Assembly (NCBI RefSeq): GCF_025145285.1
Contig: NZ_CP102251.1
Span: 1,240,001-1,304,000, forward strand
Direction of reading: 5' to 3'
DNA length: 64,000 nt
Source of the DNA: Alistipes onderdonkii
Lineage (GTDB): Bacteria > Bacteroidota > Bacteroidia > Bacteroidales > Rikenellaceae
Below are positions 55,130 to 63,999 of the stretch, piece by piece. Within the stretch, counting starts at the first letter, position 1, and the number at the start of each line of letters is the position of its first letter. The notes below the pieces were generated by a model that was not told where the DNA came from, did not search any database, and saw only the letters and a program-made list of their open reading frames with translations. The translations under genes and the position numbers were made by a program.

Positions 55130-55845
55130 TGAAGGAGACACTCGACCTGCGGGGCATCAACTTCGAGGAGGGCTACATCGCCGTCATCGACAAGCCCCTG
55201 AGCTGGACGTCCACCGACGTCGTACGCAAGATCAAGTCCGCGCTCCGCAGGCTCGGCTACCGCAAGATCAAGGTCGGCCACGCGGGCACGCTCGACCCGC
55301 TGGCCACGGGCGTCCTTTTGGTCTGCATCGGCCGCGCCACCAAGATGGTCGACGCCCTGCAGGCCGAGGAGAAGGAGTACGTGGCCGACGTCATGCTGGG
55401 TGCCACGACCCCCAGCTACGACCTCGAGCATCCCGTCGACGCGACCTTCCCCACGCAGCACATCACGCGCGGGAAGGTACTCGAAGCCCTCGCCGCACTC
55501 TCGGGCGAACGCCTCCAGTCGCCGCCGGTCTATTCGGCCAAAAAGATCGACGGCATGCGCGCCTACGAACTGGCTCGCGCGGGCGAGGAGGTCGAAATGC
55601 GCAAGGCGCTCGTCCACATCTACGAAATGCAGCTCGAAGAGTACGACCTGCCGCGCATCCGCATCCGCGTACGATGCAGCAAGGGCACCTACATCCGTTC
55701 GCTGGCCCACGAAATCGGGCAGGCGCTCGAAAGCGGCGCGCACCTGACTTCCCTTTGCCGGACGCGCAGCGGCGGCTTCAGGGTCGAAAACGCCCACAGT
55801 CTCGATGATTTTCTAAAAAAATTGCAGGAACTTGAAACAAAATAG
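55129..55845 (+). CDS. truB: tRNA pseudouridine55 synthase
   Basis: Converts U55 of tRNA to pseudouridine. The 238-residue protein has 'YIAVIDKPLSWTSTDVVRKIKS' (motif 1), the catalytic Asp in 'VGHAGTLDPLATGVLLVCIGRATK' (about 48-71) and 'QSPPVYSAKKIDGMRAYELARAG' plus 'CSKGTYIRSLAHEIGQAL' (motifs 2 and 3). It lacks the C-terminal PUA domain found in some TruB, in keeping with its short length. The start is the ATG in the TGATG overlap with uppP. Confidence 0.96.
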   Translation: MKETLDLRGINFEEGYIAVIDKPLSWTSTDVVRKIKSALRRLGYRKIKVGHAGTLDPLATGVLLVCIGRATKMVDALQAEEKEYVADVMLGATTPSYDLEHPVDATFPTQHITRGKVLEALAALSGERLQSPPVYSAKKIDGMRAYELARAGEEVEMRKALVHIYEMQLEEYDLPRIRIRVRCSKGTYIRSLAHEIGQALESGAHLTSLCRTRSGGFRVENAHSLDDFLKKLQELETK

Positions 55846-55910
55846 GCTTTTTTGCGTATAGAAATTAATCTGTGTTGTTTATTTCGAACGTAAAATAGAG
55901 TATTCCACCT

Positions 55911-56960
55911 ATGAAATTATCGCAATACGGGTATGATTTCGCCCCCGAAATGCTGGCGAAACACCCGACGGAAAACCGGGACGATTCACGCCTGATGGTC
56001 ATCGACCGCGCCAAAGGCACCATCGAACACCGTATTTTCAAAGACATCATCGAATACTTCGACGAAAAAGACCTCTTCGTATTCAACGACACCAAAGTCT
56101 TCCCGGCACGCCTCTACGGCAACAAGGAGAAGACGGGTGCCGAGATCGAGATCTTCCTGCTGCGCGAACTGAACCGCGAACTGCGGCTCTGGGACGTGCT
56201 GGTCGACCCGGCCCGCAAGATCCGCATCGGCAACAAGCTCTACTTCGGCGACGACGACCTGCTGGTGGCCGAGGTGATCGACAATACGACCTCGCGCGGG
56301 CGCACGCTGCGCTTCCTGTTCGACGGCTCCTACGAGGAGTTCAAGCAGACGCTTTTCAGCCTGGGCGAGACACCGCTGCCCAAATGGGTGCGCGACAAGG
56401 TCGAACCCGAGGACGCCGAGCGCTACCAGACGATCTTCGCCGAGCACGAAGGCGCCGTTGCCGCCCCGACGGCCGGCATGCACTTCTCGAAGCACCTGAT
56501 GAAGCGCATGGAGATCAAGGGCATCGACCGTGCGTTCGTCACGCTGCACGTCGGGCTGGGCAACTTCCGTACGGTCGACGTCGAAGACCTCTCGAAGCAC
56601 AAGATGGACTCCGAACAGTTCTTCGTGACCGAAGAGGCTGCCGGGGCGGTGAACGAGGCCAAGCGCAACGGGCGCAAGGTCGCAGCCATCGGCACGACCG
56701 TCATGCGCACCCTCGAAACGGCGGTCTCGACCAACGGCATGATCAAGCCGATGGAAGGATGGACGAACAAGTTCATCTTCGCGCCCTACGAGTTCACGGT
56801 GGCCGACGCCATGGTGACCAATTTCCATCTGCCTTACTCCACCCAGCTGATGATGGTTGCGGCGTTCGGCGGCTACGAAACGATCATGAACGCCTATAAG
56901 ATAGCCAAGGAAGAAGGGTACCGATTCGGCACTTACGGGGACGCGATGCTCATTCTTTAA
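55911..56960 (+). CDS. queA: S-adenosylmethionine:tRNA ribosyltransferase-isomerase
   Basis: Adds the epoxycyclopentanediol part of queuosine precursor from S-adenosylmethionine. The 349-residue protein has 'YDFAPEMLAKHPTENRDDSRLMVID' near the start and 'VFNDTKVFPARLYG' (about 60-73). 'AAPTAGMHFSKHLMKRM' (about 183-199), 'LHVGLGNFRTVDVEDL' and 'NFHLPYSTQLMMVAAFGGYE' (about 303-322) follow, all family signatures. It follows truB by 65 bases, keeping two tRNA-modification genes together. Confidence 0.97.
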   Translation: MKLSQYGYDFAPEMLAKHPTENRDDSRLMVIDRAKGTIEHRIFKDIIEYFDEKDLFVFNDTKVFPARLYGNKEKTGAEIEIFLLRELNRELRLWDVLVDPARKIRIGNKLYFGDDDLLVAEVIDNTTSRGRTLRFLFDGSYEEFKQTLFSLGETPLPKWVRDKVEPEDAERYQTIFAEHEGAVAAPTAGMHFSKHLMKRMEIKGIDRAFVTLHVGLGNFRTVDVEDLSKHKMDSEQFFVTEEAAGAVNEAKRNGRKVAAIGTTVMRTLETAVSTNGMIKPMEGWTNKFIFAPYEFTVADAMVTNFHLPYSTQLMMVAAFGGYETIMNAYKIAKEEGYRFGTYGDAMLIL

Positions 56961-56971
56961 GATTTTTTCAC

Positions 56972-56980
56972 TATCTTTGC
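56972..56980 (+). promoter_or_regulatory. -7 element for the GT5-like gene
   Basis: TATCTTTGC matches TAnnTTTG, 34 bases before the start. Confidence 0.6.
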
Positions 56981-57013
56981 ACAATAGACCGCGAAAGATC
57001 AAATACTCGAACC

Positions 57014-57820
57014 ATGGCAAATAAGATTCTGTACGTCTGTCAGGAGATTACACCCTATCTTCCAGAGACGGAGGCTTCCGGACTTTGCCGCGCTCTCACG
57101 CAGGCGATGCAGGAGCGTGGGAACGAAATCCGTACCTTCATGCCGCGCTACGGCTGTATCAACGAACGCCGGCACCAGCTCCACGAGGTAATACGTCTTT
57201 CGGGCATGAACCTCATCATCGACGACAACGACCACCAGCTCATCATCAAGGTGGCCTCTATCCCCGCGGCGCGCGTGCAGATCTATTTCATCGACAACGA
57301 CGACTATTTCTCGCGCAAGGCCGTGCTGACCGACAGCGAAGGGGCGGAATTCCCCGACAACGACGAACGGGCCATCTTCTTTGCCCGCGGCGTGCTGGAA
57401 ACGGTCAAAAAACTGCGCTGGACGCCGACCATAGTCCATTGCCACGGCTGGTTCTCGGGAGTGATCCCGGTCTACCTGAAACGTGTCTTCGCCGACGACC
57501 CGATTTTCCGCGACGTGAAAGTCGTCGTCTCGCTCTACGCCGACGGCTTCCCCGGGGAACTGGACAAGGGCTTCGCCGCGAAGATCGCCGGCGAGGGGGT
57601 CAAGGATAAAAATCTCGCAATTCTCGACGTCCCGTCATACGAAAACCTCTGCCGCTTCGTTATGGAATATGCCGACGGTGTGGTCGCAGCTTCCGCAGAT
57701 GCCGACCCCAAGGTATTGGAGATCGCCCGTGCGAGCGGGAAACCGATGCTCGAATACCAGTCGCCCGAGGCAGCGGACTTTTTCGATAATTACAACCGAT
57801 TCTATGAAGCGATTCAATAA
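57014..57820 (+). CDS. Stand-alone glycogen/starch synthase N-terminal-like domain
   Basis: A 268-residue protein corresponding to the N-terminal Rossmann half of GT5 synthases ('ILYVCQEITPYLPETEASGLCRALTQAMQERGNEIRTFMPRYG', about 4-46, and 'PTIVHCHGWFSGVIPVYLKRVF', about 137-158). The ADP-glucose-binding KTGGL motif of GT5 is replaced by the 'TEASGL' stretch, and the whole C-terminal half, with its nucleotide-binding residues, is missing. Classical glycogen-synthase activity is therefore unlikely; a regulatory or carbohydrate-binding role is possible but unproven. The DUF4270 gene begins 17 bases before this gene ends. It has its own promoter. Confidence 0.85.
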   Translation: MANKILYVCQEITPYLPETEASGLCRALTQAMQERGNEIRTFMPRYGCINERRHQLHEVIRLSGMNLIIDDNDHQLIIKVASIPAARVQIYFIDNDDYFSRKAVLTDSEGAEFPDNDERAIFFARGVLETVKKLRWTPTIVHCHGWFSGVIPVYLKRVFADDPIFRDVKVVVSLYADGFPGELDKGFAAKIAGEGVKDKNLAILDVPSYENLCRFVMEYADGVVAASADADPKVLEIARASGKPMLEYQSPEAADFFDNYNRFYEAIQ

Positions 57821-59456
57821 TTTCCGCCGTTTGCTCCGCGCCGCCGCCGTCGTGACGGCCGTCGCTGCGATGACATTCGCGGGCTGCACCAAGGTCGACG
57901 ACACACTGGGGTCGAACCTCGTGCCGGACAACCAGCAGATGAAAGCGGGTTACCAGACATTCGGCGCCCTGACGCTGACGGGGGATCTCAACCCCAGGCG
58001 CTATGTCGAGACGCGGCTTTACCAGACCGACTCGCTCATCACGTCGAACCTCACCTACGGGTACATGGGTTCGATGCTCAGCGATACGTTCGGACTGCGC
58101 ACGGCAGGGTTCCTCACGCAATACGTCCCCTATGAAATCGACTCGGGCTATTTCGGGTTCCGCCCGATCCTCGACTCGGCGATCATCCTGCTTTCCATCT
58201 CCAGCTACGGCAGCGACACGCTCACCTCGCAGGAGTACAACGTATACGAGGTCGTCAGCAACAAATACCTGACCGAGAAACCCGTCGAAAGCGGAAAGTC
58301 CGAGCGCGACACGACCTTCTACCTCAATTTCGACCCCGTCAAGGCGGGTGTCGTAGGCGACGACGTGCTCTTCACGTTCACCTTCCCCGACGGAAAGACG
58401 ACAGGCCCTGCCACCACGTACACCACCATGAAACCGACCCCAAAGGGACGGGAATTCATCAACCGCCTGATGCTTCAGGAGGGCACGTACAAGGGCGACT
58501 ATTCGATTTACAGCCTCGACAGCCTCGAACAGTGGGTCGCCGAGTTCAAGGGGCTTTACATCGTCCCGGCCGTCGACCAGACGACCCCCAACAAGGGCAA
58601 CATCTACGCCACGTCGCTCGACGCTTCGGGCTTCGCGATCTACGGGCGTAACCGCCTGGAGAGCGACCCTACGCTGATCGCCGACACGATTTCGATCCCC
58701 TACATTTTCTACGACTCTTCGGTCGACTACGGCAACGTGTCGGTCAACACCATCCGCCACGACTACTCGAAAGCCACTTCTCCGCAGAGGTTCGACATTG
58801 CGGATGCGGTCGAGACCAACGAGAACCGTCCGCTCAGCAAGCAGGTCTACGTCGAGGGCATGGGCGGCGTCGTAACGGAAATGACCTTCACCGAGGAGTT
58901 CTTCAGGCAGCTGGCGCAGATCATCAAGGACGAGAACGCCGCTTCCGCCAAGGAGTTCAACACCCTGGCCATCAACCAGGCCCGGATGTCGGTCTATTTC
59001 GCGGGCAGCAACTACGACTGGCAGAACCTGACCGACGTGAAGCACATGATCGAGCAGATGGACGCCTCGCAGAGCCGCCTGGGCCTCTATACCAATTACA
59101 AAAAGCTCTCGGGCATCACCGACTACGCCTATGCCTACGAGAAGACCTACAGCACGACGCTGACCTACGGCGGTTACATCAACCGCAGCCGGGGCTGCTA
59201 CGTGATGGACATCACGGGCCACGTGCAGAGCATGTGGAACTACTACCAGGAGGCCGTGAAGGAGCTGGGCGAGAACGCCCCGTGGGAAGAGATCGCGGAG
59301 AGAATCAAAACCAGGACTATGTACATGGGGCCCGAGGCATACGGCCTCTACACCCAGAATTACAGTGTGATGCAGGGTATGACGCCCTCGGACGGGTCGC
59401 TGACCAAGGAGGATGCCCCGATCAAGATCGACATCGCCTATACCCTGGTCAAATAA
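57804..59456 (+). CDS. DUF4270 lipoprotein
   Basis: A 550-residue lipoprotein (lipobox ending FAGC, about Cys23). It matches DUF4270, a Bacteroidetes outer-membrane or surface family of unknown function: 'DDTLGSNLVPDNQQM' follows the lipid-attachment site, then a long beta-rich body ('YQTDSLITSNLTYGYMGSML', 'VDYGNVSVNTIRHDYSKA', 'RLGLYTNYKKLSGITDYAY'). It overlaps the upstream GT5-like gene by 17 bases, implying translational coupling. The frame is open further upstream, but the signal peptide fixes this ATG. A hairpin lies after its stop. Confidence 0.88.
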   Translation: MKRFNNFRRLLRAAAVVTAVAAMTFAGCTKVDDTLGSNLVPDNQQMKAGYQTFGALTLTGDLNPRRYVETRLYQTDSLITSNLTYGYMGSMLSDTFGLRTAGFLTQYVPYEIDSGYFGFRPILDSAIILLSISSYGSDTLTSQEYNVYEVVSNKYLTEKPVESGKSERDTTFYLNFDPVKAGVVGDDVLFTFTFPDGKTTGPATTYTTMKPTPKGREFINRLMLQEGTYKGDYSIYSLDSLEQWVAEFKGLYIVPAVDQTTPNKGNIYATSLDASGFAIYGRNRLESDPTLIADTISIPYIFYDSSVDYGNVSVNTIRHDYSKATSPQRFDIADAVETNENRPLSKQVYVEGMGGVVTEMTFTEEFFRQLAQIIKDENAASAKEFNTLAINQARMSVYFAGSNYDWQNLTDVKHMIEQMDASQSRLGLYTNYKKLSGITDYAYAYEKTYSTTLTYGGYINRSRGCYVMDITGHVQSMWNYYQEAVKELGENAPWEEIAERIKTRTMYMGPEAYGLYTQNYSVMQGMTPSDGSLTKEDAPIKIDIAYTLVK

Positions 59457-59472
59457 AGGATCAACAGCACGG

Positions 59473-59513
59473 AATGCGAAACCTAAGTACTCATGCTTAG
59501 GTTTTCGCATTTC
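59473..59513 (+). terminator. Hairpin between DUF4270 and topA genes
   Basis: AATGCGAAACCTAAG pairs with CTTAGGTTTTCGCATT (one bulged T) around an 8-base loop. There is no T run after it, so it may be a weak or factor-dependent terminator, or a processing stem. Confidence 0.5.
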
Positions 59514-59533
59514 AGAAAAGCCATAAAGAACGC

Positions 59534-61831
59534 ATGCAGGAAAATTTAGTAATCGTCGAGTCCCCCGCCAAGGCCAAAACCATCGAGAAGTTCCTCGGCA
59601 AGGACTATATCGTCAAGTCGAGTTTCGGACACATCCGCGACCTGTCGAAAAAAGACCTGGGCATCAATATCGACGACGAGTTCAAGCCCGTCTATGAAAT
59701 CCCGGGCGACAAGAAGAAAGTGGTGGACGAACTGACCAAACTTGCCAAGAGCAAGACCGTATGGCTGGCGTCCGATGAAGACCGCGAAGGAGAAGCCATC
59801 GCATGGCACCTGACCGAAGTGTTGGGGCTCCCCGTCGACCAGACCAAGCGCATCGTCTTCCACGAAATCACCAAGCGGGCGATTCTCGAAGCCATCGAGA
59901 ACCCCCGCACGGTCAACATGGATCTGGTCAATGCACAGCAGGCACGCCGTATCCTCGACCGCCTGGTCGGCTTCGAGCTTTCGCCCGTGCTGTGGAAGAA
60001 AGTGCGGCCGTCGCTTTCGGCCGGCCGCGTGCAGAGCGTCGCCGTACGGCTGATCGTCGAGCGCGAGCGCGAGATCATCGCCTTCCGCTCGGCACCCTAT
60101 TTCCGCGTCGTGGCACAGTTCTACGCGGCCAACGACCCCGAAAAGACCATCTTCAAGGCCGAACTCCCGTCGCGCTTCGAAACGCAGGCCGAGGCCGAGG
60201 CATTCCTCCGCAGTTGCATCGGCGCCACATTCACCGTGTCGAAAGCCGAAGAGAAACCCGCACAGCGTTTCCCGGCACCTCCGTTCACGACCTCGACGCT
60301 CCAGCAGGAGGCGGGCCGCAAGCTGGGCATGTCCGTTTCGCAGACGATGTCCGTCGCCCAGCACCTCTACGAGCAGGGTCTCATCACCTACATGCGTACC
60401 GACTCCGTAAACCTCTCGCAACAGGCACTGGCCCAGTGCAAGGAGGAGATCACGAAACTCTACGGCGAAAAATATTCGTCATGGCATAACTATAAGACCA
60501 AGACCAAGGGGGCCCAGGAGGCGCACGAGGCCATCCGCCCGTCGTATATCGACCGCCAGTCGATCGAAGGCACCCCGGCCGAAAAGAAACTCTACGACCT
60601 GATCTGGAAGCGCACCGTAGCTTCGCAGATGGTCTGCGCCGAACTCGACCGCACGACCATCGTGATCGACATGTCGGGGTCGTCGCAGCAATTCGTCGCC
60701 ACGGGCGAAGTCGTCCGCTTCGACGGCTTCCTGCGCCTCTACTCCGAATCCACGGACGACGACCAGGCCGCCGAAAGCGGCGAAGGGCTGCTCCCGAAGA
60801 TGGCCCAGGGCGACGAACTGCTTTCGACGCAGATCACCGCCACGGAACGCTTCACGCAGGCCCCGGCGCGTTACAACGAAGCCTCGCTGGTCAAGCGCCT
60901 CGAAGAACTGGGCATCGGACGCCCCTCGACCTATGCGCCGACCATCACGACGATCATCAACCGCGGCTACGTGGTCAAGCAAAACAAGGAGGGGCAGAAA
61001 CGCAGCTACGTACAGATGACCCTCACGGGCGACAAGCTCGCCACGAAAAACCTCTCGGAAAGCTACGGCAAGGAGAAGAACCGCCTTTCGCCGACGGACA
61101 TCGGCATGGTCGTCAACGACTACCTCGAAACGCAGTTCAAGCCGATCATGGACTATAACTTCACGGCCAGCGTCGAAAAGGAATTCGACCGCATCGCCGA
61201 CGGCGACATCACGTGGGTGAAGATGATCCACGATTTCTACGGCCCCTTCCACCAGATGGTCGACACGGCCATCGGCACGCAGACCGACAAGAAGAGCCAG
61301 GCACGCATCCTGGGCAACGACCCCAAAACGGGACATATCGTCAAGGCCCGCATCGGCCGTTACGGCCCGATGGTCGAGATCGAAGGCGAAGAGGGCCAGA
61401 AAGGGCGCTTCGCCTCGCTCAAAAAGGGCCAGCTGATCGAGTCGATCACGCTCGAGGAGGCGTTGGCGCTCTTCGCGCTGCCCCGCGACCTGGGCCAGCT
61501 CGACGGCGAGGAACTCTCGGTGGGCATCGGCAAGTACGGGCCCTACGTGCGCCACGGCAAATCGTTCGCATCGCTGCAAAAGGGCGACGACCCCTACACG
61601 CTCACCTACGAGCGGGCCGTAGAGATCGTCCATGCCCAGAAGGCTGCGGCCGCCGCGGCCAACACTCCGCTGCGGAGCTTCCCCGAAGAGCCCGACATGC
61701 TGGTCAAGAACGGCCGTTACGGGGCCTACATCGCCTACAAGGGCAAGAACTACCGCCTGCCCAAGGGCAGCAAACCCGAAGAACTCACGCTCGACGACTG
61801 CCTGAAGATCGTCGCCGACTCGAAGAAATAA
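59534..61831 (+). CDS. topA: DNA topoisomerase I
   Basis: A type IA topoisomerase that relaxes negative supercoils. The 765-residue protein opens with the Toprim motif 'LVIVESPAKAKTIEKFLGKDY', followed by the metal Asp triad in 'WLASDEDREGEAIAWHL' (about 76-92). The active-site Tyr lies in 'GLITYMRTDSVNLS' (about Tyr286). The C-terminus lacks the Cys4 zinc fingers of E. coli TopA and instead holds three 'GRYGP/GKYGP/GRYGA' repeats (about 610-760), as in other Bacteroidetes. Confidence 0.97.
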   Translation: MQENLVIVESPAKAKTIEKFLGKDYIVKSSFGHIRDLSKKDLGINIDDEFKPVYEIPGDKKKVVDELTKLAKSKTVWLASDEDREGEAIAWHLTEVLGLPVDQTKRIVFHEITKRAILEAIENPRTVNMDLVNAQQARRILDRLVGFELSPVLWKKVRPSLSAGRVQSVAVRLIVEREREIIAFRSAPYFRVVAQFYAANDPEKTIFKAELPSRFETQAEAEAFLRSCIGATFTVSKAEEKPAQRFPAPPFTTSTLQQEAGRKLGMSVSQTMSVAQHLYEQGLITYMRTDSVNLSQQALAQCKEEITKLYGEKYSSWHNYKTKTKGAQEAHEAIRPSYIDRQSIEGTPAEKKLYDLIWKRTVASQMVCAELDRTTIVIDMSGSSQQFVATGEVVRFDGFLRLYSESTDDDQAAESGEGLLPKMAQGDELLSTQITATERFTQAPARYNEASLVKRLEELGIGRPSTYAPTITTIINRGYVVKQNKEGQKRSYVQMTLTGDKLATKNLSESYGKEKNRLSPTDIGMVVNDYLETQFKPIMDYNFTASVEKEFDRIADGDITWVKMIHDFYGPFHQMVDTAIGTQTDKKSQARILGNDPKTGHIVKARIGRYGPMVEIEGEEGQKGRFASLKKGQLIESITLEEALALFALPRDLGQLDGEELSVGIGKYGPYVRHGKSFASLQKGDDPYTLTYERAVEIVHAQKAAAAAANTPLRSFPEEPDMLVKNGRYGAYIAYKGKNYRLPKGSKPEELTLDDCLKIVADSKK

Positions 61832-61858
61832 CAGAACCTATAACTAAACTGTAACGCA

Positions 61859-63067
61859 ATGAAGAAACTCCTGCTGACCCTCGTTGCCTTCTGCGCCGCA
61901 TTTACGGCTGCGGCACAGGCCCCCGACACGACCGCCGCCGAAGGCTACCGGTTCACCGACGTCAAACTGATCCCCATGACCCCGGTCAAGGATCAGAGCC
62001 GTAGCGGCACCTGCTGGTGCTACTCGACCCTTTCGTTCCTCGAAGGTGAAATCCTGCGTGCGGGAGGCGCCCCCGTGCACCTCTCCGAAATGTGGATCGT
62101 CCGCCATACGTTCATGGAGAAAGCCGTGAAATACATCCGCATGCACGGCGAGATCAACTTCGCCGAAGGCGGGGCCTCGCGCGACGTGACGGAAGGCATC
62201 CGCAACTACGGCATCGTCCCGTTCGAAGCCTACCCGGGCTTCAACTACGGCACCGAGAAAGCCGATTTCCACGAACTCTCGCGCGTGCTGAAAGCCTACC
62301 TCGACGCAGTGATGGAGGCCAGCACCAAATCTTCGAACAAGCCGCTCTCGACGGCTTGGAAACGGGGTTTCAACGCCATTCTGAACGAATATTTCGGCCC
62401 GATGCCCGAGACCTTCACCTATCAGGGCAAGGAATACACGCCCCGGACGTTCGCCGCCTCGCTGCCGATCGACATCGACGACTATATCGACATCAGTTCG
62501 TTCACACACCACCCCTTCTATACGCAATTCATCATCGAGGTGCCCGATAACTGGATGTGGGGCACGGTCTACAACCTTCCGCTCGACGAAATGATGGCCG
62601 TCGTGGACAACGCACTGGAGAACGGTTATCCCGTCGCGTGGGGCACTGACGTAAGCGAAAAGGGATTCAGCCGCACCAAGGCGATCGGCATCGTACCGGC
62701 CGCCGACCTCGAAGGCATGGGCGGCACCGAAGCCGAGCGCTGGGGCAAACTGACGCAGAAGGAGAAGGACGACGCACTCTACAAGTTCGACAAGCCGGGC
62801 AAGGAGCTCGACATCACCCAGGAGATGCGTCAGGTGGCTTTCGACAACTACGAAACCACCGACGACCACGGCATGGTCATCATGGGTACGGCCACCGACC
62901 AGGCAGGCAACCACTACTACAAGGTGCAGAATTCATGGGACGTACGTCCGCCCTACGACGGATTCTGGTATTTCTCGCGCCCGTTCGTCGCTTACAAGAC
63001 AACCTCGGTCATGGTCAACAAGCACGCCCTGCCCAAGGAGATCGCCAAGAAACTGGGCATCAAATAA
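61859..63067 (+). CDS. Exported C1-family cysteine peptidase (aminopeptidase C/bleomycin hydrolase-like)
   Basis: A 402-residue papain-superfamily peptidase with a signal peptide (about 1-20, ending AAAQ). The catalytic Cys52 is in 'VKDQSRSGTCWCYSTLSFLEGE', the His in 'TDDHGMVIMGTATDQ' (about 337) and the Asn in 'YYKVQNSWDV' (about 359). Insertion 'QEMRQVAFDNYETTDDHGMV' and the C-terminal end 'KKLGIK' resemble bleomycin hydrolase. Unlike the cytosolic PepC it is exported, so it probably trims peptides in the periplasm. A terminator lies 63 bases downstream. Confidence 0.92.
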   Translation: MKKLLLTLVAFCAAFTAAAQAPDTTAAEGYRFTDVKLIPMTPVKDQSRSGTCWCYSTLSFLEGEILRAGGAPVHLSEMWIVRHTFMEKAVKYIRMHGEINFAEGGASRDVTEGIRNYGIVPFEAYPGFNYGTEKADFHELSRVLKAYLDAVMEASTKSSNKPLSTAWKRGFNAILNEYFGPMPETFTYQGKEYTPRTFAASLPIDIDDYIDISSFTHHPFYTQFIIEVPDNWMWGTVYNLPLDEMMAVVDNALENGYPVAWGTDVSEKGFSRTKAIGIVPAADLEGMGGTEAERWGKLTQKEKDDALYKFDKPGKELDITQEMRQVAFDNYETTDDHGMVIMGTATDQAGNHYYKVQNSWDVRPPYDGFWYFSRPFVAYKTTSVMVNKHALPKEIAKKLGIK

Positions 63068-63129
63068 CCCGGGCGTAACGACCGCCCCTGAGAAGCCTCA
63101 GCCGCATGGCGGCAGGGAGCCCGAAATGA

Positions 63130-63162
63130 AAAGCGGCCCGACTTTGACAGTCGGGCCGCTTT
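63130..63162. terminator. Bidirectional terminator after the C1 peptidase gene
   Basis: A 14-bp perfect stem (AAAGCGGCCCGACT / AGTCGGGCCGCTTT) with a 5-base loop. It serves the rightward peptidase gene and the leftward small reading frame at 63208-63285. Confidence 0.88.
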
Positions 63163-63207
63163 CGTATATCGAAGTTTTAACTCTTTTCCGAAAATAAAAG
63201 GGAGATA

Positions 63208-63285
63208 TTACATCTCGCGCAGCTTGATGCTCTCTCCCAACATAATCAGGGCGGTGCGTAACCACTCATTGATCCTTGCTTTCAT
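63208..63285 (-). CDS. Candidate 25-residue small protein
   Basis: On the minus strand an ATG at 63285 opens a 25-codon frame ending TAA at 63208. The peptide starts MKARINEWLRTALIML and ends LREM; a hydrophobic helix is flanked by basic and acidic ends, so it could be amphipathic or membrane-associated. A near-ideal Bacteroidetes promoter (TTTG, 20 bases, TACTTTTGC) lies 50 bases upstream, and the shared terminator lies 46 bases downstream. The region around it is otherwise a non-coding AT-rich spacer. I recognise no family. It could equally be a small RNA gene with a chance frame. Confidence 0.55.
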   Translation of the reverse strand: MKARINEWLRTALIMLGESIKLREM

Positions 63286-63334
63286 ACTAAATAATTTTAA
63301 ATAATTCTTAAAATATTTTATCATTTAAGACAAG

Positions 63335-63367
63335 GCAAAAGTACTACGGCAAAAGCAAACTTCCAAA
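63335..63367 (-). promoter_or_regulatory. Bacteroidetes-type promoter for the small gene at 63.2 kb
   Basis: On the minus strand TTTG (63367-63364), a 20-base spacer and TACTTTTGC (63343-63335) match the -33/-7 consensus almost perfectly. The likely start site is near 63328, about 43 bases before the ATG. Confidence 0.7.
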
Positions 63368-63417
63368 TATTTTATTAAGATTTTTTAAGAAATATGTAAA
63401 TTTTTTGAATAAACCCT

Positions 63418-63999
63418 CTATTCCTCCACCTCTACCCCCAGCAGCCGCACCAGGTCAACCGCCTGCAATGCATTGATCTTCAAACCCTTTAATTCAAACG
63501 AACCGACCTCGCCGACCCGCATGCCGCGGATGTCGGAATCGGCGAACGAAAGCCCGCGCAGGCGCGTGCCGCGGAATTCGCCCTGCGTCAGGTCGCAGCG
63601 CGAAAAGGCGACCTTCTCCAGGCGGCACTCGTCGAACACGGCACCCCGCATGACTCCCTGCCCGTGCGCCACGAAACGCAAGCGCCCCAGTGCGAAATTG
63701 GCGAATTCCGCCTTGCAGCGCTCGAAGGCCACATGCTGCATCGTCGCTTCGGAGAGGTTCGTCCCCATGAGCTTGCAATCCAGGAACTCCACCCGCTGGA
63801 AACTGCACCCCGTCAGGTCGGCGTTCGACAGGTCGCAGTTCCGGAAGGTCACATCCGTGAAATGCGATCCGCGCAGCGTGCACGCCGGGAAAAGGCAGCC
63901 CGCGAAAAGGCACGACTGCACCCAGATATGTTCCCGGTCAAGGTGCGGGAAAACAATGCTGCGGAAAATGCCTCCGGCAATCTCTTCGCCTTCGGTCAA
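63418..63999 (-). CDS. Pentapeptide-repeat protein, 5' partial
   Basis: A frame open to the right edge of the window, so its start probably lies outside; a TTG at 63999 is the only in-window candidate. About 193 residues are visible. They follow the pentapeptide pattern A(D/N)LxX: 'CTLRGSHFTDVTFRNCDLSNADLTGCSFQRVEF', then 'CKLMGTNLSEATMQHVAFERC', then 'FDECRLEKVAFSRCDLTQGEFRGTRL'. These build a right-handed quadrilateral helix. The final ~20 residues ('LKGLKINALQAVDLVRLLGVEV') resemble the C-terminal tail of the Qnr-like group. Function of such proteins is generally unknown; some mimic DNA and act on gyrase, but nothing here supports that. Confidence 0.85.
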   Translation of the reverse strand: MTEGEEIAGGIFRSIVFPHLDREHIWVQSCLFAGCLFPACTLRGSHFTDVTFRNCDLSNADLTGCSFQRVEFLDCKLMGTNLSEATMQHVAFERCKAEFANFALGRLRFVAHGQGVMRGAVFDECRLEKVAFSRCDLTQGEFRGTRLRGLSFADSDIRGMRVGEVGSFELKGLKINALQAVDLVRLLGVEVEE

